Below are positions 42,497-51,187 of a stretch of 64,000 nt of DNA, one piece after another (within the stretch, counting starts at the first letter, position 1; each line of letters opens with the position of its first letter). The notes below the pieces were generated by a model that made no database searches, had not been told where the DNA came from, and worked only from the letters and a program-made list of their open reading frames with translations. The translations under genes were made by a program, and so were the position numbers. This stretch comes from Quatrionicoccus australiensis (lineage in GTDB: Bacteria > Pseudomonadota > Gammaproteobacteria > Burkholderiales > Rhodocyclaceae): contig NZ_CP075188.1 of assembly GCF_020510525.1 (NCBI RefSeq), positions 2,976,001 through 3,040,000 of the forward strand, in the 5' to 3' direction.

Positions 42497-43105
42497 GAAA
42501 ACATCTCTGTCAAGTCCTCCCCCAAGCCGGCGCGCAAGAAATTGGCGGTGCCGCGCACGCAGCTTGATCCGGAACAATGGATCGAGACGGCGACTGACGT
42601 CCTCGCCCGCGAGGGCGTGGCCGGCCTGCGCGTCGAAGTTCTGGCCAAGCTGTGCGGCGTTACCAAGGGCAGTTTCTACTGGCACTTCAAGGACCGGCGC
42701 GCCCTCCTCGACGCCGTTCTTGAACGCTGGAAGGAAGGCCGCATCCGCGACATCGAGAAAACCACCTCGGTTGCGCCGGGCAAAGAACGCGACCAGTTGC
42801 ATTACGCCATTGAAGTCTATGGTGCCAGCCGCAACCGCAAGGGCATGTCGATCGAACTGGCAGTCCGTGACTGGGCGCGACACGATGCGCCGGCTGCGGC
42901 CGTCGTCGAATCGGTCGACCTGTATCGGCTGGAATGCACACGCAAGCTGTTTGTCGCGGCCGGCATGTCCGACGCCGAGGCCAAAAGCCGCAGCCTGCTG
43001 CTCTACGCTTGCGTCTTCGGACTGTCGCTGATGCATTACAGCCCGTTCGACGACAACCCGGGTGACCTCAAGCAACGCATCGCCGAGCGCATCATCGCCG
43101 ATTAA
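42494..43105 (+). CDS. TetR-family transcriptional regulator
   Basis: A 203-residue repressor. A basic tail (SVKSSPKPARKKLAVPRTQL) is followed by the TetR HTH with AGLRVEVLAKLCGVTKGSFY and WHFKDRRALLDAVLERWKEG, which is diagnostic. The C-terminal ligand domain is diverse and the ligand is unknown. Divergence from etfB suggests control of fatty-acid or acyl-CoA oxidation genes. Its start codon lies within a cluster of CGTATG palindromes. The 3' end overlaps the convergent lipoprotein gene by 4 bases. Confidence 0.93.
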   Translation: MENISVKSSPKPARKKLAVPRTQLDPEQWIETATDVLAREGVAGLRVEVLAKLCGVTKGSFYWHFKDRRALLDAVLERWKEGRIRDIEKTTSVAPGKERDQLHYAIEVYGASRNRKGMSIELAVRDWARHDAPAAAVVESVDLYRLECTRKLFVAAGMSDAEAKSRSLLLYACVFGLSLMHYSPFDDNPGDLKQRIAERIIAD

Positions 43106-43701
43106 CGACGACAGGTGGCGAGCTGGCCACCAACCAACAATTCGCCTTCCCAACTGCGCAGCAGGGCAGTCAGTTGCCCAACCGAAGCGGTCAACGCAGC
43201 CACACCCGCCTGGGAATTACTCTCCCCGGCCGCAATCCCAATATTGATTTCCCGTTCAGCCAGCTGACTGCGACTGCGATCCAGCCATTGCGCCCGCCCC
43301 GTCAGCACACCCCGACTGACGGCCGGAGAATCAAAGACCTGGCTGAACTCGGCAATATCGATCCGGAGCAGACAGGCAGTTCGCCCCTGGCCGCTTGAAA
43401 TCAGCCCCAATTCGCGCGTCAACCGCTGCTGGATCAGACTGGCCGGCGATCCGGCCCAGCGGGCGCGGGCGTATTCGCGCAAGCGCGCCGGTTCGGCATA
43501 GAGCAGCCGGTAATTGATGCCGAGCGAGTCGAACCACAAGGGCGCCCGCACTTCGATCGCCAGTGATAGCGCTGATGGTTTTTCAGCAGCAGCCGCTGAC
43601 GGACCGAGATCATAGATCGCCAGCGCCGCCTCACCCCGCTTGCCCGCGGAGAAGCAGCCGGCGAGCATCAGCACGAGCAGGAATCCGGAAAAGAGACGCA
43701 T
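43102..43701 (-). CDS. ABC-type transport auxiliary lipoprotein
   Basis: The start at 43701 has GGAGG 8 bases upstream and gives the signal MRLFSGFLLVLMLAGCFSAG, with lipobox LAGC. The 199-residue protein fits the ABC-type transport auxiliary lipoprotein family (PqiC/YmbA type): ALSLAIEVRAPLWFDSLGIN, YRLLYAEPARLREYARARWA and LIQQRLTRELGLISSG. Such lipoproteins bind the outer face of MCE systems. It follows mlaD by 1 base in the same operon. Confidence 0.85.
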   Translation of the reverse strand: MRLFSGFLLVLMLAGCFSAGKRGEAALAIYDLGPSAAAAEKPSALSLAIEVRAPLWFDSLGINYRLLYAEPARLREYARARWAGSPASLIQQRLTRELGLISSGQGRTACLLRIDIAEFSQVFDSPAVSRGVLTGRAQWLDRSRSQLAEREINIGIAAGESNSQAGVAALTASVGQLTALLRSWEGELLVGGQLATCRR

Positions 43702-43702
43702 G

Positions 43703-44629
43703 CTATTTGCCTCCATCCGCAGCAAATCCGGCCTCGCCCGGCCCGGGCTGCAGCGCCGGCGCGCCGAAGACCAGGCCCTGCGGCGTGTCTTCGAGGATGC
43801 GCAAGACCCGGCTCAACTGGCGCGACGTCTGCGAAAAGTCGCTGGCCAACTCGTTGAGGCGCGGCATCAGGCCGGAAGCGCCACCGGTCGACGCGTCGCC
43901 AATGGCAATATCGAACTTGTCGGTCGCCGCCTGCATCTTGCCGATCAGCACGCGCGTATCGGCGAGTAGCGGCCCCACCTCGCCAGTCGCCTGCGCCAGG
44001 TTTTTCAGATTGCGGTCATCGAGCAGCTTGCGCATCTGCTGCAGCGTGCCGTTGAGGTTTTCCAGGGTCGGCTTCATGTTGGCGGATGCAGCCTCAAGAT
44101 TGACCAGCGTCGCCGTCAGGTGCCGGGCATTCTCTTCGCTGAGCATCGCGTTGGCGCTGACCATCAACTGTTTGGCCTGACGCAGGGTTGCGGCGCCGGT
44201 TTCACCCAGTTCGTCGAATAGCGACGGAATCATCGTGATACGCGGCGGCTTGTCGTCGTCCGGCTCCAGCGGCTCACTGTTCTTGCCGGTTTCGAGCAAC
44301 AGGATGTGAGCCAGCCCGGTGACACCCTGATAATTCAGCTTGGCGACCGTACCATGCGTGAGCGGCACATCCTCACTGACCGAAATGGTGACCAGGATAT
44401 TGGCGTAATCATCCGGATCAAGCCGGATGTCACTGACCTTGCCGACCCGGATGCCACGGTAGCGAACCTGGGCCTGCGGATTCAGGCCGCCGATATTCTG
44501 CTTGGTCACCACCACGTAATCGTGCGTTTCCTCGCGCGACCCGCCCAGCCAGTAGAGCGCCAGCAGGCCGGCCAGACCAAGCAGGAGGGCGAAGAGTCCG
44601 GCCACGAAGGCATGTGATTTGTTTTCCAT
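43703..44629 (-). CDS. MlaD-type MCE-domain protein
   Basis: The start at 44629 gives MENKSHAFVAGLFALLLGLA, the usual opening with a membrane anchor; a TTG 9 bases upstream is also possible. The 308-residue protein has the MCE domain at about residues 37-120 (VVVTKQNIGGLNPQAQVRYR, then GIRVGKVSDIRLDPDD), a lipid-binding barrel that rings between membranes, and a long helical C-terminal part (LEAASANMKPTLENLNGTLQ). It belongs to a five-gene unit with the permease, ATPase, lipoprotein and ppx, and should carry phospholipid or another lipid across the periplasm. Confidence 0.92.
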   Translation of the reverse strand: MENKSHAFVAGLFALLLGLAGLLALYWLGGSREETHDYVVVTKQNIGGLNPQAQVRYRGIRVGKVSDIRLDPDDYANILVTISVSEDVPLTHGTVAKLNYQGVTGLAHILLLETGKNSEPLEPDDDKPPRITMIPSLFDELGETGAATLRQAKQLMVSANAMLSEENARHLTATLVNLEAASANMKPTLENLNGTLQQMRKLLDDRNLKNLAQATGEVGPLLADTRVLIGKMQAATDKFDIAIGDASTGGASGLMPRLNELASDFSQTSRQLSRVLRILEDTPQGLVFGAPALQPGPGEAGFAADGGK

Positions 44630-44638
44630 GAGCGTCAA

Positions 44639-45394
44639 TTAAAGCAGCTTCCGGCGGTCTGCGCCAAAAAAGCCGGTGACAAAGGGGTGATCGACCGTCA
44701 TCACTTCCGCTTTCGGACCGCAAGCAACGATGCGCTGCTCGGCGAGCACGGCGACATGCGTCGCCAGTCCGGCCAGTGTATTGAGATCGTGGGTGACCAT
44801 GATGATGCTCAGACCGAGCGCCTGCTGCAGGGAGCCAAGCAGGTCGACAAAATTCTGGCTGCGGTCCGGATCAAGGCCGGCTGTCGGCTCATCGAGCAGC
44901 AACAGTTCGGGTTCGAGCGCCAGTGCCCGCGCCAGTGCGACACGCTTGACCATGCCGCCGGACAACTCGGCCGGCATCAGCCTGCCGTGCGCCGCTTCCA
45001 TTTCGACCATGGCCAGCTTGAGATGCACCAGTCGACGAATCCAGTCTTCATCGAGACATTTCAGTTCGCGCAGCGGAAAGGCGATGTTGTCGAATACCGA
45101 AAGTGCCGAAAACAGCGCACCATGCTGGAACAACATGCCGAGGCGGCGGCGGATGGCACGCTGCGCAATGATGTCCGGATCATCGAGATCGAAGCCGAAC
45201 AAGCGCACCTTGCCCGCATTCGGGCGCAACAAGCCGAGCATTTCGCGCAACAGGGTCGTCTTGCCGCTGCCCGAACCACCAAGCAGACCGAGTATCTGAC
45301 CGGCCTCGACACGCAAGTCGAGCTGGCGATGCACGTACTGGCCAGCAAATACCGTATCGATGCCGCACAGCTCGACGACCGGTGGCGTTCTCAT
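44639..45394 (-). CDS. ABC transporter ATPase, MlaF-type
   Basis: A 251-residue ATPase: Walker A LLGGSGSGKTTLLREMLGL, Q-loop LGMLFQHGALFSALSVFDNI, signature AELSGGMVKRVALARALALE, Walker B LLLLDEPTAGLDP and H-loop IMVTHDLNTLAGLATHVAVL. The motif LFQHGALFSALSVFDNIAFP is typical of MlaF/MkL. The start overlaps the permease stop as ATGA, which supports a joint complex. Confidence 0.95.
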   Translation of the reverse strand: MRTPPVVELCGIDTVFAGQYVHRQLDLRVEAGQILGLLGGSGSGKTTLLREMLGLLRPNAGKVRLFGFDLDDPDIIAQRAIRRRLGMLFQHGALFSALSVFDNIAFPLRELKCLDEDWIRRLVHLKLAMVEMEAAHGRLMPAELSGGMVKRVALARALALEPELLLLDEPTAGLDPDRSQNFVDLLGSLQQALGLSIIMVTHDLNTLAGLATHVAVLAEQRIVACGPKAEVMTVDHPFVTGFFGADRRKLL

Positions 45395-46497
45395 AATTGC
45401 GGCATGCCGATCTGGCGGGTCAGCACAGCAAACACGGCATCAACCAGGATGACCGCGGTGATCGCCGTGACCACGGCGCTGGTCGTATTAGCCGACAGGC
45501 TCTCGGTATTCGGTTTGACGCGCAGCCCGAAATGGCAGGCGACCAGCGCGATGACGAAACCAAACAGCACCCCCTTGCCCAGACCGATCAGCAAGTTGGC
45601 CATCGGCACCGCACGCGGCAGGTTTTCGAAGAAATAATAAAGCGACAGGTCAAGTTGCAACAGCGCCGCCAGCATGCCGCCAAACAGCGCGACAAACGAG
45701 GTCCACAGCACAAGCAAAGGCATCGCAGCGGTCAACCCGAGAATTTTGGGCAAAACGATGCGCAGCGTGCGCGAAATGCCCATCGTCGACAAGGCATCGA
45801 TTTCCTCGGTGACCCGCATGACACCGATCTGCGCCGTCATCGCCGAGCCGGAACGCCCGGCCACCAGCACGGCGACCAGCACCGGCCCGAGTTCGCGGAT
45901 GATCGAGATGCCAAGAATATTGACGATGAAAAGATCGGCACCAAAACCTTTCAACTGCAGCGCCGACAAATAGCTGATTGTCACGCCAATCAGGAAACCG
46001 ACCAGCGCTGTCACCGGCAGCGCCTGAGCACCTGCCTTGTAAATATTGGCCGTGAACTCGCGCCACGGCACATCGTCCGGGTGACGAAACAAATAAGCCA
46101 GATCAAGGAGCAATTGCCCGAACAGGGTCAACATGCCGCGCAGATTGACGGCCGCCTTCAGCAACAGACTGCCGAGCACTTCAATCAACCGGAAGGAGCG
46201 CGCTTCCGGCGCCTCGATTTCATCGGGCAGCACGGCAACCCGCTCGATCACCTGACGATGCAACGGCAGAATTTCCAGGCCTGGCGGCCAGGCCTGCTGC
46301 CAGACCCGCCAGAGCAGAACAGCGGCGGCACTGTCCAGGCGACTCAGCGCGGAAAGATCCCACTGCCGGCTGGTCTGTTTCAATGCCTCCAGATCAGCCT
46401 GCAGTTCGGCCAGATGGGGCAGCATGGCGGCCAGCGTCCACTGTCCGGACAGCACGATTTTCCCCGGCTCGACCTGCAAGCTGGGGATGTCGTTCAC
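45391..46497 (-). CDS. MlaE-type permease with N-terminal STAS domain
   Basis: The start at GTG 46497 overlaps the ppx stop (GTGA) and has GAGGAAG upstream; a longer frame upstream has no support. The 368-residue protein has an N-terminal STAS-like domain (LQVEPGKIVLSGQWTLAAML, then WDLSALSRLDSAAAVLLWRV) and a C-terminal MlaE permease with about five membrane helices: ALPVTALVGFLIGVTISYLS, then LGPVLVAVLVAGRSGSAMTA and the EIDALSTMGISRTLRIVLPK signature. In E. coli these two parts are separate MlaB and MlaE proteins, so this is a fusion seen in several Betaproteobacteria. Confidence 0.92.
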   Translation of the reverse strand: MNDIPSLQVEPGKIVLSGQWTLAAMLPHLAELQADLEALKQTSRQWDLSALSRLDSAAAVLLWRVWQQAWPPGLEILPLHRQVIERVAVLPDEIEAPEARSFRLIEVLGSLLLKAAVNLRGMLTLFGQLLLDLAYLFRHPDDVPWREFTANIYKAGAQALPVTALVGFLIGVTISYLSALQLKGFGADLFIVNILGISIIRELGPVLVAVLVAGRSGSAMTAQIGVMRVTEEIDALSTMGISRTLRIVLPKILGLTAAMPLLVLWTSFVALFGGMLAALLQLDLSLYYFFENLPRAVPMANLLIGLGKGVLFGFVIALVACHFGLRVKPNTESLSANTTSAVVTAITAVILVDAVFAVLTRQIGMPQL

Positions 46498-47996
46498 GCG
46501 AGCTTCCTCACCGTCCGCGACTTGACCTGGTAATCGCGCCCGACCTGCTTCCAGATTGCGGCTTCCTCGCCGAGTGCGGCAGCCGTCCAGGGATTTTCGG
46601 CAAGCCACTCGGCCGGCAATTCAAGCAGGAAACCATTGTCATTGAGACGCACCGTCCAGGCCGGCAAAGCCCGGTCATCGCGTGTGCGATGCAGCAGGAC
46701 AGCGAGGCGCAGACAGAAAACAAGCAACCAGGCACTGTCGACCGCCGGAATCGCACTCAGCTTTTCCAGCTTGCCGCGATGACCGAGCACCAGCATGGCC
46801 AGTCGCGCCTGATCCTTCTTCGAAAAACCAGGCATGTCGGCGTAGGTCAGGATGTAGGCGCCATGCTTGTGATAGGCGTTATGCGCTACCGAAATACCGA
46901 TTTCGTGCAGGCGCGTCGCCCAGGTCAGGAACTGGATGTCGGCCTCTTCCGGCGAGCCTTCGGCCAACTGGGTCAGCGCCGAAAGCGCCGTCGCCGTGAC
47001 CCGCTCCGCCTGATCGGCCTCGACCTGATAACGCCGGCGGAACTGCGCCACCGTCGAATCGCGCATGTCGTGATGATGGAAACGCCCGAGCAGATCGTAG
47101 AGCACACCGAGGCGCAAGGCACCATCGGCATAGGTCATGCGCTCGATCTCGAGCTCTTCGAAAATTGCCGACATGATGGCGATGCCGCCCGGCAGCACCG
47201 GCAAGCGGTCGCCCTTGACGCCAGGCAGATCAAGCGCTTCGGCCGAGCCGGCCTTGACCAGCAGCAGACAGAGCTTGTCCAGGCCTTCACGGGTGATGCC
47301 GCTCTCGCCATTCGGGTTCAGGCCATTAAGTTCGAGGATGTCGGCGATCGCGCGCGCCGTACCCGACGATCCAACTGCCTCCTTCCAGCCCAGGCGCTGG
47401 TAATCGGCAGCGATCAGCTCGATTTCCTTGGCGGCCGCGACCTGCGCATCGCGCAGGCGCTTCTTGTCGATCTTGCCGTCGGGAAAGAAGCGCAGCGTAT
47501 AGCTGACGCAGCCCATGTACAGCGACTCCATCAGTTGCGGCTCATGCCGCTTGCCAATGATGAACTCGGTCGAGCCACCGCCGATATCGACGACCAGCCG
47601 CTTGTGCGCCACCGAAGGCAGCGAGTGCGAAGCGCCGATGTAGATCAGGCGCGCCTCTTCACGGCCGGCGATGATCTCGATCGGGAAGCCGAGCGCTTCT
47701 TCCGCCAGCGGCAGGAAGTCCATCGCATTCTTGGCAACGCGCAGGGTATTGGTCGCCACCGCCCGCACCGCGCCCTGATCGAGACCGCGCAAACGCTCGC
47801 CAAAACGGCGCAGGCCGTCCAGCGCACGCATCTGCGAGCTCAGATCGAGGGTTTTGTCAGGGGTCAGTCCGGAGGCCAGGCGCACCGGCTCCTTCATCGA
47901 GTCCAGCGTATAGATCTGGTTATCCACGACCCGCCCGACCTGCAGACGAAAGCTGTTGGAACCCAGATCGACAGCGGCAACGGTTTCGTAAATCAT
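46494..47996 (-). CDS. ppx: Ppx/GppA exopolyphosphatase-family protein
   Basis: A 500-residue enzyme that removes terminal phosphate from polyphosphate or from pppGpp. The ASKHA fold is seen in AVDLGSNSFRLQVGRVVDNQ near the start and VVDIGGGSTEFIIGKRHEPQ near residue 140. The C-terminal HD-like domain has THLHE-type ATRLHEIGISVAHNAYHKHG, then TYADMPGFSKKDQARLAMLV. Ppx and GppA cannot be told apart by length alone. The stop overlaps the permease start, so ppx heads the lipid-transport unit. Confidence 0.93.
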   Translation of the reverse strand: MIYETVAAVDLGSNSFRLQVGRVVDNQIYTLDSMKEPVRLASGLTPDKTLDLSSQMRALDGLRRFGERLRGLDQGAVRAVATNTLRVAKNAMDFLPLAEEALGFPIEIIAGREEARLIYIGASHSLPSVAHKRLVVDIGGGSTEFIIGKRHEPQLMESLYMGCVSYTLRFFPDGKIDKKRLRDAQVAAAKEIELIAADYQRLGWKEAVGSSGTARAIADILELNGLNPNGESGITREGLDKLCLLLVKAGSAEALDLPGVKGDRLPVLPGGIAIMSAIFEELEIERMTYADGALRLGVLYDLLGRFHHHDMRDSTVAQFRRRYQVEADQAERVTATALSALTQLAEGSPEEADIQFLTWATRLHEIGISVAHNAYHKHGAYILTYADMPGFSKKDQARLAMLVLGHRGKLEKLSAIPAVDSAWLLVFCLRLAVLLHRTRDDRALPAWTVRLNDNGFLLELPAEWLAENPWTAAALGEEAAIWKQVGRDYQVKSRTVRKLA

Positions 47997-48079
47997 CAGC
48001 GTGAAACAACCTGAAAGGTAGGATAGACGGCGATTCTAACACCCACCCCCGCGCCGGATTCTTACAAGACCGGCGTAAA

Positions 48080-48110
48080 AAAACCCGCCGGCTTGCACCG
48101 ACGGGTTTTT
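48080..48110 (-). terminator. Terminator after prpE
   Basis: On the minus strand AAAACCCG / CGGGTTTTT with an inner CCGG / CCGA mismatch stem and a loop TGCA. It follows the prpE stop (48129) and works in both directions by base composition. Confidence 0.75.
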
Positions 48111-48128
48111 GTGAGAAGACGCAGGCGT

Positions 48129-50021
48129 TTAGCTGGCCAGCGCGTTCTTGATCTGCTCCAGCGTGGACGGATCGTCGATGGTCGTCAGATCGCCCGGATC
48201 ACGACCTTCGGCGAGCGCCTGCAGCGAACGGCGCAGCATCTTGCCGGAACGGGTTTTCGGCAAGCCGGTCACGAAATGCACGCGGGCCGGACGACCAATC
48301 GCACCGAGAATTCCGTCGACCGTAGCGAACACTTCCTTCTCCAGGGCCTTGACCAGTTCGGGCGTAGCGACCTTGGAAGCATCCTTGACGACGGCGAAGG
48401 CCATCGGCACCTGGCCCTTGAGCTTGTCCTCGACGCCAACCACGGCCACTTCGGCAATTGCCACGTGGTTCTGGATGGCTTCCTCGATTTCACGGGTGCC
48501 CAGACGGTGGCCGGCGACGTTGATCACGTCATCGGTACGGCCGAGGATGGTGAAGTAACCATCGTCGTCCTTGATCGCCCAGTCATACGACGAGTAAACC
48601 AGCGGCTCCTTGAACAGCGTGAAGTAAGTCGACACGAAACGGTCGTCCTGGCCCCACACGGTGGACAAGCAACCCGGCGGCAGCGGCGGAATCACGGCGG
48701 CGATACCCTTTTCGTTGGCATCGCAGACCGAGCCGTCCTCACGGAAAATCTGCAGGTTGTAGCCGTAGACCGGGAAGGACGGCGAACCGTACTTGATCGG
48801 GGTTTGCTCGACACCCGGCAGCGCGGCCAGCATCGGCCAGCCGGTTTCAGTCTGCCAGTAGTTGTCGATGACCGGCTTTTGCAGTTCGGTCATGAACCAT
48901 TCGTGAGTCGGCTGATCAAGCGGCTCGCCGGCCATGAAGACGTGCTTCAGGGACGACAGGTCGTACTTGTGCATGAAGGCCGGATCCTGCTTCTTCAGCA
49001 CGCGGGCGGCGGTCGGTGCCGAGAACATCACGGTGACCTTGTACTTCTCGACGATCTGCCACCAGATGCCGGCGTCCGGGCGCAGCGGCGTACCTTCGTA
49101 CATCACGGTGGCCATGCCGGCAATCAGCGGGCCGTAGATGATGTAGGAGTGGCCGACCACCCAGCCGATATCGGAGGTGGAGAAGAAGGTTTCGCCCTCG
49201 CCACCGCAGTAGATGTGCTTCATCGACGAAGCCAGTGCCACGGCATAACCACCGGTGTCGCGTTGCACGCCCTTCGGCTTGCCGGTCGTGCCGGAGGTGT
49301 AGAGGATGTAGGAAGGCTCGGAGGATTCCAGCCATTCGCAAGGCACCTGGGCATCCATGAACTGGGCGCGCAGCGTGGCGTAGTCGACATCGCGACCGGC
49401 GACCTTGTTGAATTCCTTGTCCAGGCCACGGTCGACCATCAGCACCTTGGCCGGCTTGTGTTCGGCCAGCTCGATGGCTTCATCGAGCAGATGCTTGTAG
49501 GGCACAGCCTTGCCGCCGCGCATGCCGGCATCGGCAGAAACGATCAGCACCGGCTTGGCATCGTCGATGCGGGTTGCCAGCGAGCCGGAAGCGAAGCCAC
49601 CGAACACCACCGAGTGGATGGCGCCGATACGGGTGGCGGCGAGAATGGCGAAGGTTGCCTGGGCAATCATCGGCATGTAAATCAGGACGCGGTCGCCCTT
49701 CTTGACACCGAGGCTCTGGTAGATCGCTGCCATGCGCTCGATTTCGCGCTGCAGTTCGGCAAAGGAATAAACCTTCTCTTCGTCGGTTTCGGTCGATACG
49801 AAAATCAGCGCATTGGCGTCCGGACGCTTGGCCGCGTGGCGGTCAACAGCGTTGTAGCAAAGATTGGTCTTGCCGCCGACGAACCACTTGGCAAACGGCG
49901 GGCGCGAAAAATCGCAAACCTGGGTGAACGGTTCCTTCCAGTCGACAAGCTGGGCCTGCTCGGTCCAGAACTCGTTCGGCTTTTCGATGGAATACTGGTG
50001 AAACTCCTTGTACGTCGCCAT
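48129..50021 (-). CDS. prpE: Propionate--CoA ligase
   Basis: The start at 50021 has AGGGAG upstream and gives MATYKEFHQYSIEKPNEFWT. The 630-residue acyl-CoA synthetase carries the AMP-binding motif YILYTSGTTGKPKGVQRDTG, then FSTSDIGWVVGHSYIIYGPL and the acyl-adenylate signature DNYWQTETGWPMLA. The C-terminal catalytic lysine is in LPKTRSGKMLRR. Length and the GYAVAL segment favour PrpE over acetyl-CoA synthetase. acuI and a response-regulator gene lie upstream on the same strand. Confidence 0.9.
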   Translation of the reverse strand: MATYKEFHQYSIEKPNEFWTEQAQLVDWKEPFTQVCDFSRPPFAKWFVGGKTNLCYNAVDRHAAKRPDANALIFVSTETDEEKVYSFAELQREIERMAAIYQSLGVKKGDRVLIYMPMIAQATFAILAATRIGAIHSVVFGGFASGSLATRIDDAKPVLIVSADAGMRGGKAVPYKHLLDEAIELAEHKPAKVLMVDRGLDKEFNKVAGRDVDYATLRAQFMDAQVPCEWLESSEPSYILYTSGTTGKPKGVQRDTGGYAVALASSMKHIYCGGEGETFFSTSDIGWVVGHSYIIYGPLIAGMATVMYEGTPLRPDAGIWWQIVEKYKVTVMFSAPTAARVLKKQDPAFMHKYDLSSLKHVFMAGEPLDQPTHEWFMTELQKPVIDNYWQTETGWPMLAALPGVEQTPIKYGSPSFPVYGYNLQIFREDGSVCDANEKGIAAVIPPLPPGCLSTVWGQDDRFVSTYFTLFKEPLVYSSYDWAIKDDDGYFTILGRTDDVINVAGHRLGTREIEEAIQNHVAIAEVAVVGVEDKLKGQVPMAFAVVKDASKVATPELVKALEKEVFATVDGILGAIGRPARVHFVTGLPKTRSGKMLRRSLQALAEGRDPGDLTTIDDPSTLEQIKNALAS

Positions 50022-50073
50022 AAAACTCCCTCTAGCTAGATTTTCCTGCACTACAGATAATCGGGCGGACTGT

Positions 50074-51186
50074 TTATTTTTGTCCTGTCCGCTCGTTCAA
50101 ACGGTGTTCGATCTCTGCCAGCGGCAGAGCCAAACCCAATTCCTTGTCCAGCAGTTGCAGCAGGGGACCAAGCTGCTTCGCCAGGGCCACCAGATGCGGC
50201 TTGACGGCATCAGCCCGGTTACTGGCCAGCAACTCCAGCGCGTGGTGGATCGAGATGGTTCTTGTCGCCGGTGCCACACCACCGGAAACGATGCGGTTGC
50301 CACCGGCCTGCATCGCCTCCTGCATGCGATGCCCGGCGAGATCGAGCAAGGCACCGGCCGAGGTCACATGATCGGCCGGCACACCGGCCAGGCCAATACT
50401 GACGGTGACCGAGAGCGGCTGCCCCTGGACGGAAAGTCGTGATACTTCGACCGCCTGCCGCACCCGCTCGGCAAAGGTCGCGCAATACGACAGCGCGGTG
50501 CCCGGCGAAACGATGGCGTACTGACCCGCGCCAAAATGGCCAAGACTGTCTTCCTGACGAATCTTGCCGGCCAGCATGCGGGCAAAACGGTGGCCAACCT
50601 CGGCCGCGGTATCAGCCCCCAGTCGCTCGCACATGCCCTGGTAGCCATCAAAACCAAAGACCAGCAAACTGCTGTCACCACCGTGCCGTGCCGAATGCGA
50701 CAGCGCCTGTGCCGTCTGCAACTCGAGAAACTTGCGGGTAAACAGGCCACTCAGCGGATCCTGCACCATGCGCTCGCGGCCGGCGTCGAGATCCTCGCGC
50801 GCCTCCGACAAGGCCAGCAGATGCTTCAGACGCAGCAGTATCTCCGCACTGCCCACGCCCTTGGTCACGAAATCAGAAACCCCGGCATCCGTCGCCCGCT
50901 GGCGATCTTCCTCGGTTTCCTCACCGGAAACCAGGATGAAAGGCAATTCCTGCAAACGCCGCAACTTCGACGCGCGGATACGCTCAACCAGCTCCAGGCC
51001 GTTCAGCTTCGGCATGTGCAGATCGGAGATCACCGCCTGGATCGAGTGATCCAGCACCAGCGTCTGCCAGGCTGCGTCGCCATCGGCCTCCTCGCGCACC
51101 TCGTAATAACCCTTCAGATGCTGCATCAGGGTCGCGCGCACAACGCGCGAATCATCGACGATCAGGATATGCGGCAAACCGGCCAT
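50074..51186 (-). CDS. Response regulator with degenerate GGDEF domain
   Basis: The start at 51186 lies 1 base after the acuI stop. The 370-residue protein has a receiver domain with the acidic pair Asp11-Asp12, phosphoacceptor Asp55 in AVISDLHMPKLNG and the conserved Lys in DFVTKGVG. A GGDEF-like domain follows (DPLSGLFTRKFLELQTAQAL), but the active-site loop reads HFGAGQYAIV in place of GGDEF, so diguanylate cyclase activity is not expected. It could bind GTP or a partner protein. The last third is helical. The context with prpE and acuI suggests a role linked to their expression. Confidence 0.85.
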   Translation of the reverse strand: MAGLPHILIVDDSRVVRATLMQHLKGYYEVREEADGDAAWQTLVLDHSIQAVISDLHMPKLNGLELVERIRASKLRRLQELPFILVSGEETEEDRQRATDAGVSDFVTKGVGSAEILLRLKHLLALSEAREDLDAGRERMVQDPLSGLFTRKFLELQTAQALSHSARHGGDSSLLVFGFDGYQGMCERLGADTAAEVGHRFARMLAGKIRQEDSLGHFGAGQYAIVSPGTALSYCATFAERVRQAVEVSRLSVQGQPLSVTVSIGLAGVPADHVTSAGALLDLAGHRMQEAMQAGGNRIVSGGVAPATRTISIHHALELLASNRADAVKPHLVALAKQLGPLLQLLDKELGLALPLAEIEHRLNERTGQK

Positions 51187-51187
51187 C

